From NCBI RefSeq assembly GCF_001644035.1, contig NZ_LUUG01000033.1, positions 1 to 57,764 on the forward strand: DNA of 57,764 nucleotides. The letters are read 5' to 3'. Of the stretch, positions 17,397-24,087 are shown in pieces (positions within the stretch are counted from its first letter, which is position 1; every line of letters begins with the position of its first letter). The position numbers and the translations under genes were made by a program. The notes under the pieces were generated by a model, which was not told the DNA's origin, ran no database searches, and saw only the letters and a list, made by a program, of their open reading frames with translations. Source of the DNA: Methylomonas methanica. GTDB taxonomy: Bacteria; Pseudomonadota; Gammaproteobacteria; Methylococcales; Methylomonadaceae.

Positions 17397-19922
17397 ATGA
17401 TCGCAAAGCATATCCGCAGCTACCCGCTGCTGGCGGCAGTTAGCGCCCTCAGCTTCTTCGGCAACGCCCAGGCTGCCACGCCGGTGTTTATCAACGAGAT
17501 CCACTACGACAACGCTGGTGCAGATAGCGGCGAAACAATAGAAATCTCCGGTCCGGTAGGTACCAATCTGAGTGGCTGGTCCATAGTCTTGTATAACGGC
17601 AACGGTGGCGCCAGTTACAACACGAAAGCGTTGAGCGGTGTGATTACCGATCAATCCGGCACTGGTTTCGGCACACTAAGCTTTAGTTATCCGACCGACG
17701 GTATCCAGAACGGCGCGCCGGACGGTATTGCGCTGGTCAACGGCAGCACGGTTGTGCAATTTTTAACTTATGAAGGCAGCTTTACCGCAGTTGGCGGCCC
17801 TGCCACCGGCAAAGTTGGTGTAGACATTGGCGTAAGCGAATCCAGCGTCCCCGTAGGCCAATCTCTGCAACTGAAAGGCAGCGGCAGCAGCTATGAAGAT
17901 TTCACCTGGACCGCCGCTTCGGCTAATTCATTCGGCGCCGTCAACTACGGCCAAAACTTCGGCGGCGTCACCCCACCGCCACCACCCGTCTCCCAATGCG
18001 GCCAAGCTGCAACGCTAATTAGCGCGATCCAAGGCAGCAGCGGCATCAGCCCCCTGAGCGGCAGCGTGCAACATGTGGAAGCTATTGTTAGCGCCGATTT
18101 CCAAGGCAGCACTAATTTAAACGGCTTTTTCGTACAACAAGTCAGCGGTGCGGATGCTAATGACGCGACCTCGGAAGGTCTGTTCGTCTCATCCAGCGTA
18201 CCGGTTAATGCGGGCGATAAAGTACACATCGTCGGCACAGTTACCGAAACATTCTTCATGACCCGCCTGGAAAGCGTCAGCTCGGTCGATGTTTGCTCCA
18301 CTGGTAACGCGCTACCCGCTGCCGTAGAGGTCAACCTGCCTTTCGATACCGCCGGCAACGATCCCGAACGTTGGGAAGGTATGCTGATTCAGCTGCCGCA
18401 AACTCTGACGGTCACCGAAAATTACAATCTGGGCCGTTTCGGCGAATTCTTGCTGTCATCCGGCGGCCGCTTGTTGACGCCCACGCAAGTTGCCACACCC
18501 GGTCAGGCGGCTATGGACGTTGCCGCACAAAATTTAGCTAACCAATTGTTGGTTGACGACGGTATCAACGTGCAAAATCCGGATCCGGTGATTTACCCGC
18601 AACCGACCGGCTTGAGCGCGGCCACCCCATTGCGCAGCGGCGGCTCGGTAGTTGGCGCTACCGGCGTGCTAGCTTACGACTTTGGCGTGTATCGTCTGCA
18701 ACCGACTCAGCCATTAACTTTTGTCGCAGATAATGCGCGCGGCCCGGTTCCGACCTTGTCAACATTGGGTTCATTAAAAGTCGCCAGCTTCAACGTTTTA
18801 AATTATTTTAACGGTAACGGTTTGGGAGCCGGCTTTCCAACTTCTCGCGGAGCTGACACGCTAACGGAATTTAACCGGCAGCGCGCCAAAATCATTCCGG
18901 CTATTCATGCCTTGAACGCTGACGTGATCGGCCTGATGGAAATCGAAAACGACGGCTACGGCAGCAACAGCGCGATTGCCGATCTGGTGAACGGTTTGAA
19001 TCAACTGGCCGGTGCCGGCACTTACGCTTTCATCAATCCCGGCTTGAGCAAAGTTGGTACCGATGAAATCGCCGTAGGTATTATTTATAAGCCTGCAAAA
19101 GTATCAACGGCCGGCTCGGTAGCTATTTTGGATTCCTCGGTCAACCCCTTATTTATCGACACCAAAAACCGTCCAGCCATCGCCCAAACCTTCCTGGATA
19201 AAACCTCTAACAAGTTAGTGACGGTGGCTGTCAACCATCTCAAATCCAAAGGTTCGGCGTGCGACGACGTTAACGACCCGGATACCGGTGACGGCCAAGG
19301 CAATTGCAACCAAACCCGCACCGATGCCGCACAAGCCTTAACAAGTTGGTTAGCCAGCGATCCAACCGGTAACGGGGTTAGTAACGCCTTGATCATCGGC
19401 GACCTGAACAGCTATGCGCAGGAAGACCCGATCAGCGCCTTGAAAAATGCCGGTTATCAAAACCTGCTGGAGACTTTCGTCGGCAATCAGGCCGCATACA
19501 GCTATGTCTTTGACGGTGCTGCCGGTTATCTGGATCACGCCCTGGCAAACGCCACGCTAGCGTCGCAAGTCAAAAGCGTCGCCGAATGGCATATCAATGC
19601 CGACGAACCCAGATCTCTGGATTACAACACCGAGTTCAAATCGGCGAATCAAGTAAGCAGTTTCTACGCAGCCGACGCCTATCGTTCATCCGATCACGAT
19701 CCGCTGCTGATTAAACTGTTCGTACCCGGCGACCTGGATAACGACGGCGATGTCGATGCCAACGATGCCAACCTGATCAAGGCTCAGGTCGGCAAATGCA
19801 GCGGCAAGGCGGGTTTCAACCGCGAGGCTGATTATGACAAAACTGGCTGCGTGACTTACGCCGATTATCGGATTTGGTACAGCTATTACAACAGCTATAT
19901 CGCTTCCTCCAGCGCGCAATAA
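17397..19922 (+). CDS. ExeM/NucH-type extracellular endonuclease with C-terminal dockerin
   Basis: Secreted nuclease of 841 residues, probably releasing phosphate from environmental DNA. In order: signal peptide (to about 27), a lamin-tail-like beta domain beginning TPVFINEIHYDN, an ExeM/NucH middle domain, and an endonuclease/exonuclease/phosphatase domain from about 460. The last carries KVASFNVLNYF, LMEIEND, VNHLKSKG, IIGDLNSYAQEDP and SSDHDPLL, the EEP catalytic set. The C-terminus (776-841) is dockerin-like, with two calcium loops, DLDNDGDVDAND (779-790) and DYDKTGCVTYAD (812-823). A cohesin protein is encoded 67 bp downstream. Confidence 0.87.
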   Translation: MIAKHIRSYPLLAAVSALSFFGNAQAATPVFINEIHYDNAGADSGETIEISGPVGTNLSGWSIVLYNGNGGASYNTKALSGVITDQSGTGFGTLSFSYPTDGIQNGAPDGIALVNGSTVVQFLTYEGSFTAVGGPATGKVGVDIGVSESSVPVGQSLQLKGSGSSYEDFTWTAASANSFGAVNYGQNFGGVTPPPPPVSQCGQAATLISAIQGSSGISPLSGSVQHVEAIVSADFQGSTNLNGFFVQQVSGADANDATSEGLFVSSSVPVNAGDKVHIVGTVTETFFMTRLESVSSVDVCSTGNALPAAVEVNLPFDTAGNDPERWEGMLIQLPQTLTVTENYNLGRFGEFLLSSGGRLLTPTQVATPGQAAMDVAAQNLANQLLVDDGINVQNPDPVIYPQPTGLSAATPLRSGGSVVGATGVLAYDFGVYRLQPTQPLTFVADNARGPVPTLSTLGSLKVASFNVLNYFNGNGLGAGFPTSRGADTLTEFNRQRAKIIPAIHALNADVIGLMEIENDGYGSNSAIADLVNGLNQLAGAGTYAFINPGLSKVGTDEIAVGIIYKPAKVSTAGSVAILDSSVNPLFIDTKNRPAIAQTFLDKTSNKLVTVAVNHLKSKGSACDDVNDPDTGDGQGNCNQTRTDAAQALTSWLASDPTGNGVSNALIIGDLNSYAQEDPISALKNAGYQNLLETFVGNQAAYSYVFDGAAGYLDHALANATLASQVKSVAEWHINADEPRSLDYNTEFKSANQVSSFYAADAYRSSDHDPLLIKLFVPGDLDNDGDVDANDANLIKAQVGKCSGKAGFNREADYDKTGCVTYADYRIWYSYYNSYIASSSAQ

Positions 19923-19932
19923 CACCGCTCTA

Positions 19933-19961
19933 CCATCGGCAAACTGCATTTGCCGATGGTC
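19933..19961 (+). promoter_or_regulatory. Intercistronic stem between nuclease and cohesin genes
   Basis: ACCATCGGCAAA (19933-19944) and TTTGCCGATGGT (19950-19961) form a perfect 12-bp stem with a 5-nt loop and no T-tract. It is more likely an RNA-stabilising or processing stem than a terminator. Confidence 0.6.
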
Positions 19962-19989
19962 CTGGACAAACCATTTTTAGGATAACAAC

Positions 19990-20571
19990 ATGAAAAACTT
20001 GATACGTATTCTGGCGCTATGCGGTGCTGGCTTATTACTAACAGCGCCCAATTGCCAGGCCGCGATCCTCTCCTTCAGCCTAGAAACGACCACCAACCCG
20101 ATCCGCGTCGGTGATGTTTTCGATATCGATGTGGTGGTGCATGAGCTGTTCGCCGGCGATAATACCGATGAGTTATTGGCTTTTGGCTTCAACACCACCA
20201 GCTCGATCTCGGGCCTGTTGGAATTTCAAGGCAGTACCGTCAATCCGCTGTTTTCGGAGGATAGCTTACTGGTCAATCTGCATGCCGCCGGCTCGGCGTT
20301 TCCCGGCGTAAGCAGCAATCCGATAACTGCGCTGTCATTCAATCTCGCGACTTTGCATTTTAAAGCCTTGGCCACCGGCCAGGTTTCGGTGGCTATCGCT
20401 TCCGATTTGTCTGACTTCAATCAAGGCCTGATCTTTTTAAATCAAGGTTCGTTGGCGATTAATGCCAGCCGCGGCTTCGACATTGCGGCCGTGCCGTTGC
20501 CGCCGTCTTTGTTGATGTTTGTTAGTGGGGTGGTGGTGAGTTTGGGTGCGTTTTGGCGGAAGCTAGGCTAA
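19990..20571 (+). CDS. PEP-CTERM-anchored cohesin-domain protein
   Basis: The 193-residue secreted protein has a signal peptide (about 1-24). One cohesin-like beta domain follows (about 26-150), with IRVGDVFDIDVVV, LLAFGFNTT..LEFQGSTV and ATLHFKALATGQVSV in the order seen in cohesins. The C-terminal sorting tail is VPLPPSLLMFVSGVVVSLG plus WRKLG. Cohesins bind dockerins through calcium-stabilised modules (established in cellulosomes). The gene directly follows the dockerin nuclease, so it is the natural surface receptor for it (inference). The start follows TTTAGGATAACAAC. Confidence 0.78.
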   Translation: MKNLIRILALCGAGLLLTAPNCQAAILSFSLETTTNPIRVGDVFDIDVVVHELFAGDNTDELLAFGFNTTSSISGLLEFQGSTVNPLFSEDSLLVNLHAAGSAFPGVSSNPITALSFNLATLHFKALATGQVSVAIASDLSDFNQGLIFLNQGSLAINASRGFDIAAVPLPPSLLMFVSGVVVSLGAFWRKLG

Positions 20572-20600
20572 AACTGGATGCAATCCGTTGAGGATTTTGT

Positions 20601-20868
20601 GTCGCTAACGCGACGGTTTCATCTAATGTCGGTTCTCGGACCGACAACCGAGTGACTTTTCTTTGTTTGGCCAAAGAAAAGTCACCAAAAGAAAAGCCAC
20701 CCGACATTCCGCCAATTTCCTGTGCTTCTCGCTTTTGCCGAGGGTTTTCGGAAGGGCCATCCCTGGCCCTCCGAAAACGCGCGGCTTCCGTGCCGCGCCC
20801 CTATCGGGCCGATCTCGCCAAAAGCTCCGATGCTCGGGGCGGAATAACGGGAGAAAACCACTCCCGAA
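20601..20868 (-). repeat. Structured repeat, copy 2 (inverted)
   Basis: Reverse-orientation copy of the element at 1-242. Helices include the 14-bp hairpin (20652-20665 with 20672-20685), a GC hairpin with arms GCGCGGC/GCCGCGC, GTCGGT/ACCGAC where copy 1 has GTCGGG/CCCGAC, GTCGC/GCGAC (20601-20614), and an outer 5' hairpin CGGGAG..CTCCCG. Open frames here (RKVTKRK-like) are by-products of the repeat. Confidence 0.8.
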
Positions 20869-20889
20869 ATCTAGTGAAAAATCAAAAAC

Positions 20890-20971
20890 GTAGGGTGGGC
20901 AACGCTTTTCTGCCCACCGTCAGCGGTATATATTTAATGCCGCGTGGGCACAAAAACCGTGCCCACCCTAC
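20890..20971. repeat. BIME: two inverted GTAG-type REPs
   Basis: Starts GTAGGGTGGGCA and ends TGCCCACCCTAC. Each half is a REP hairpin (GGTGGGCA..TGCCCACC and the inverse GTGGGCAC..GTGCCCAC). Confidence 0.7.
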
Positions 20972-21280
20972 CCGGCTACATTCCTCCTGCTTGCAGCATT
21001 ACCATGGATATTAGCAATGGTAATTGGCAGCAAATTGGGGTTTGCGAATCTGTTTGCATTTGGATACAAGCTGCACCCCGATGTTTCAATTCCCTTGGGC
21101 GTCCTTGAATTTGCTTTTATGTTTTTCGGACTGATTTGTTATTGGCGATCTGCATTTAATTGTTCGCGGCGCTGGTATGGTTATGTGGGGCGTACTGTGG
21201 TGGGAATTCGCATATTTGATCTACTAAGCCGACTGTTACTCCTCGTTGTTCTTCTATGCGCTCTTTTCCCGATAAAATGA
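20972..21280 (+). pseudogene. Membrane protein gene lacking its 5' end
   Basis: The frame is open through FLLLAALPWILAMVIGSKLG and on to a stop at 21278-21280, with three or four hydrophobic helices. The first helix starts well before the first ATG (21017) and runs back to the edge of the BIME at 20971. The natural start therefore seems to have been lost or replaced by the repeat. If ATG 21017 is used the product is 87 residues. It is the gene of the first integron-like cassette. No family recognised. Confidence 0.5.
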
Positions 21281-21335
21281 TCGCTACTTCATTACTTTCT
21301 ATTTTGCCGAAGCCACAACTTGAGGCCGTGGCTAG

Positions 21336-21425
21336 GCCTAACATGGCACTCAACCGGAGCGCGGTTATAATATGGCTTTGTTTATTCAGCTTTCCGGGCC
21401 ACGCCCGGTTAGTTCTACATTAGGC
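21336..21425 (+). other. attC-like recombination site 1
   Basis: The 5' core GCCTAAC (21336-21342, fits RYYYAAC) pairs with the 3' core ATTAGGC (21419-21425, one base off GTTRRRY). The inner pair CTCAACCGG and CCGGTTAG match except for one extra base, the extrahelical base typical of attC. The site lies between the end of one gene and a new start 10 bp later. Confidence 0.55.
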
Positions 21426-21435
21426 GTCACAGGAA

Positions 21436-22272
21436 ATGCGCGAATCCCTACTCCGTATGGAGTTCTACGAGACGTACTACTACGCGAACATCGTTCACAA
21501 CGTGCTCGGAGATACCTTCGACTTTCTCCGCAACCTCCACAGTTGGCACGAAGACCGTGAGGTCTCGCTATTCTTGCGGCCATTTCCTAAGCGGAGTGTC
21601 CTGCACAGCTTCTCCGAGTACGTTATCGAGGACCTGATGTACGAAACTCTAGATGATGTTTCTCTCGACTCCTTGGCTAACAACCCAAAGGCTGAACTAT
21701 GGGTCGACCGAGCACTGAAGCACCACGGTATTGAGGCTCCGGGTTTCCGCCAGTGGCTTGCACAGCGCAACGTATCGCTCGCCGACGCTTCGGAAGACGA
21801 TGTCCATGACTACCACACCGACCTTCGACTAACCGGCGAACTCGATGATCTCATGACGCAACTCGCGAACGAAGTGTTCTATGTTCTCTTCAGCAATCGA
21901 ACACTCCTAGCAAGACTCAATGGCTACATCGCTGGTGTAGTTGGTGAGATTGGACGCGATCAACTTCAAGGCGATGACGCTCTGCTCCTTCAGAAGGATG
22001 GAGTACCCACTCGCGCCTACATCCCAGAATGGGCACGACGGGCGGTCTACTTTCGTGACAGAGGCATGTGCGCCTCCTGCAACACCGACCTCAGTGGTTT
22101 GGTTTCTGTCAGCAGCGTAGAGCACTACGACCACATCATCCCGTTGGCAGAAGGCGGGATTAACGACGTCACCAACCTGCAGCTGCTCTGCCAAGCGTGC
22201 AACCTGAGCAAAGGCAAGCGGCGGCTTGCAACTTCCAACAAGTACCAGGCTTGGTACAGCAGTGACGTCTAA
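21436..22272 (+). CDS. HNH endonuclease-domain protein in an integron-like cassette
   Basis: The 278-residue protein has a helical N-terminal part of about 190 residues of unknown role. It ends with an HNH nuclease domain: CASC, EHYDHIIPLAEGGINDVTNLQLLCQACN and SKGK (about 210-265), with zinc Cys pairs and catalytic His. Its start lies 10 bp after one attC-like site, and its stop codon TAA lies inside the core of the next. This is the usual compact layout of a gene cassette. Base use differs from neighbours (fewer GGC/GCC-rich codons). The target is unknown; a defence role is possible but unsupported. Confidence 0.82.
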   Translation: MRESLLRMEFYETYYYANIVHNVLGDTFDFLRNLHSWHEDREVSLFLRPFPKRSVLHSFSEYVIEDLMYETLDDVSLDSLANNPKAELWVDRALKHHGIEAPGFRQWLAQRNVSLADASEDDVHDYHTDLRLTGELDDLMTQLANEVFYVLFSNRTLLARLNGYIAGVVGEIGRDQLQGDDALLLQKDGVPTRAYIPEWARRAVYFRDRGMCASCNTDLSGLVSVSSVEHYDHIIPLAEGGINDVTNLQLLCQACNLSKGKRRLATSNKYQAWYSSDV

Positions 22273-22393
22273 CACTTCGACCGAGCGGACCTACACCGGG
22301 GGGCTTGCCACTTGGCCCCCGAACCGGTTCAGATCATCATGCGCTTCGCGGGCCAAGCGCCAACCCGGCGGGATCCGCTCAAGGCCGTAAGAC
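22267..22393 (+). other. attC-like recombination site 2
   Basis: The 5' core GTCTAAC (22267-22273) and degenerate 3' core GTAAGAC (22387-22393) flank inner arms GAGCGGACC (22283-22291) and GATCCGCTC (22372-22380), which pair with one G-T. A GGGGG..CCCCC hairpin fills the variable loop. The stop codon of the HNH gene is in the 5' core. Confidence 0.5.
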
Positions 22394-22400
22394 GCAATTC

Positions 22401-22486
22401 GTAGGGCGCCAATAGGCGTAGCCGTATTGCGCCGCATGTTGGCCTTAAAGCATTCGGCGCATTACGCTATCGCTAATGCGCCCTAC
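22401..22486. repeat. BIME of a second GTAG REP class
   Basis: Starts GTAGGGCGC and ends GCGCCCTAC. Hairpins are GGCGCCAATA..TATTGCGCC and GGCGCATTA..TAATGCGCC. It begins 8 bp after attC-like site 2. Confidence 0.7.
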
Positions 22487-22520
22487 AAAACTGCACAAAT
22501 ATTAGCTGGATTTCAAACTT

Positions 22521-22785
22521 CGCGGCGGGGGGTTCTCCCGTATGCCGCGCCGAGCACCGGAGGGTTTGAACGGATCAGCCCGAAGGGGCGCCGCAGGGAT
22601 GCGGCGCGTTGCGTGCAGGGGCTGGGAAGCCCCTTCAGGCAACCCCGTTCAAATCCGAGTAGCGCAGGAAAAAAGCGGCATCCGGGCCGCCTTTTCTTTG
22701 GATACTTTCTTTTGGCGGAGCAAAAGAAAGTATCTCGGCTGTCGGGCCGAGACCCGACTTACAAACAACCGTCGCGATAGCGACA
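22521..22785 (+). repeat. Structured repeat, copy 3
   Basis: Full-length copy with strongly changed helix sequences but kept pairing. Examples are the 14-bp hairpin GATACTTTCTTTTG with CAAAAGAAAGTATC (22701-22714 and 22721-22734), the GC hairpin GCGCCGC/GCGGCGC, the long-range stem GTTTGAACGG with CCGTTCAAAT, then GTCGGG/CCCGAC and GTCGC/GCGAC. Confidence 0.85.
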
Positions 22786-22800
22786 CTAATCAATAACCCA

Positions 22801-23241
22801 GCTTCGAACAGTAACTTCAGAGTTATTTTGTTCATCGTTCAAGTTCAGAACACCATCACTCAAGCTATTTTCTCGACTATTCCGCTTCAGAACTCAATCC
22901 ATCGAGCTCCGAACCGCTCCATTGGAGTTATTTTGTCCAACGACCGAGCTCAGAGCTCGAACAACAGAGAAAATTTCTCCATCGCTCCAGCTCGGAACTC
23001 CATCATCCAAGCTATTTTCTCGACCATTCTCGTTCAAAGCTCAATCGGCCAAGCTCTGAACCGCACTATTGGAGAAATTTTGTCCAATGGCCGAGCTTCG
23101 AACTCGAACGATGGAGAAAATTACGCCAATGTCCAAGCTTTTTTCTAAATCATTCTGCTTCAGAACTCAATCCGCCAAGCTCCGAACCACAAAAATGGCG
23201 TTATTTTGCCCAGCACTCGAACTATAAACTCGAGTACTCGA
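22801..23241. repeat. Degenerate 21-bp tandem array, about 21 units
   Basis: The sequence divides into 21 consecutive 21-mers with no leftover base. Two alternating unit types recur: GCTCNGAACTC-like and GYTATTTTNTCC-like. Some units are near-identical at distances of 147 bp (22864 and 23011) and 126 bp (23011 and 23137). A 107-codon frame (22828-23148) with a 7-residue period is probably a by-product. Confidence 0.85.
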
Positions 23242-23360
23242 AAACCAAGATGCCCCGACTGAATCCCGGCTCACCTCATTCCCCAAATTTCATTGATTTC
23301 ATTCTGGCCACACGAACTGCAGCCGCAACCTGGACCTAACCGGCAATACATTTGTATTAC

Positions 23361-23404
23361 ATTTCACGAAATCTTCATTTAGCAATCACAAGTTCATCAC
23401 AAAA
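23361..23404 (+). promoter_or_regulatory. Four-unit Pho-box-like array
   Basis: Half-sites ATTTCAC, TCTTCAT, CAATCAC and TCATCAC, each followed by a mostly A/T 4-mer, at exact 11-bp steps. It lies 118 bp before the PEP-CTERM/5'-nucleotidase pair. Confidence 0.75.
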
Positions 23405-23521
23405 TTTCTTTAGGCTGTACTTGCTTTACCTGTAGCGAAGGAAATTTATCAACCCCATATGAACGAGCAGCCAGTGACTTATAACAAAAACGCACGTGCT
23501 GTCTTTATCGGAGCACTCTAA

Positions 23522-24076
23522 ATGATCAAAAAATCTGTTCTTGCCGTGGCCTTGCTGTCGGCAATCTGCACGCAAGCCGAGGCGATTACCATTACTGCCG
23601 ACGGCGCCTGGCATGCGTTTGACGTAGACAATTCGGTGTCTAATTCCGGCGGTTTGGAATGGATAGACCTGGATAACAATGCTTTGAGCTTTGACTTCAC
23701 CTTAACCGGCTCGGCGATTTTGCGCATAGTCGACGCCGGCTTCGCTGGAGATAGATTCAAGATTTTTAACACGGCCAGCGTAATCGGTGAAACTTCGACC
23801 GCCGTTAACAATTATCCAACTTCTGTTTACAGCGATTTTGACTTGGCTTACGCCAGCTCAGACTACAGCCGCGGCGAATTTCTGCTGGGTGCCGGCAGTT
23901 ATCAAATCAGCGGCCTGCTGATCCAATCCGCTCTGGACGATACCTCCGCCGAGATTAACGCCACCGTCGGCGCTGTCAGCCTGACCGCCGTACCTCTGCC
24001 TGCCGCTGCGGGCTTATATGCAGTCGGCGCCGGCCTGCTGGGTTTGGTCTCTCGTCAACGCAAATCCACTAAATAA
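23522..24076 (+). CDS. PEP-CTERM-type secreted protein upstream of the 5'-nucleotidase
   Basis: The 184-residue protein has a signal peptide (about 1-21), a beta-rich body containing GSAILRIVDAGFAGDRF and a C-terminal sorting tail VPLPAAAGLYAVGAGLLGLV plus RQRKS. No enzyme motif. It starts after CGGAG and ends 11 bp before the 5'-nucleotidase, so both should be made from the Pho-type promoter at 23361. It may be a scaffold or adhesion protein for the phosphatase; that is inference. Confidence 0.8.
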   Translation: MIKKSVLAVALLSAICTQAEAITITADGAWHAFDVDNSVSNSGGLEWIDLDNNALSFDFTLTGSAILRIVDAGFAGDRFKIFNTASVIGETSTAVNNYPTSVYSDFDLAYASSDYSRGEFLLGAGSYQISGLLIQSALDDTSAEINATVGAVSLTAVPLPAAAGLYAVGAGLLGLVSRQRKSTK

Positions 24077-24087
24077 GGGTTAAACCA

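Noticed and set aside
20652..21014. Open frames encoding RKVTKRK-type basic proteins
   Set aside because: They run through the structured repeat; helices covary between copies while the encoded peptide does not stay conserved, so these are not genes.
22828..23148. 107-codon frame with heptad repeats
   Set aside because: A 21-bp repeat without a stop in one frame gives this automatically; stops appear in neighbouring units, and no ribosome site is seen.
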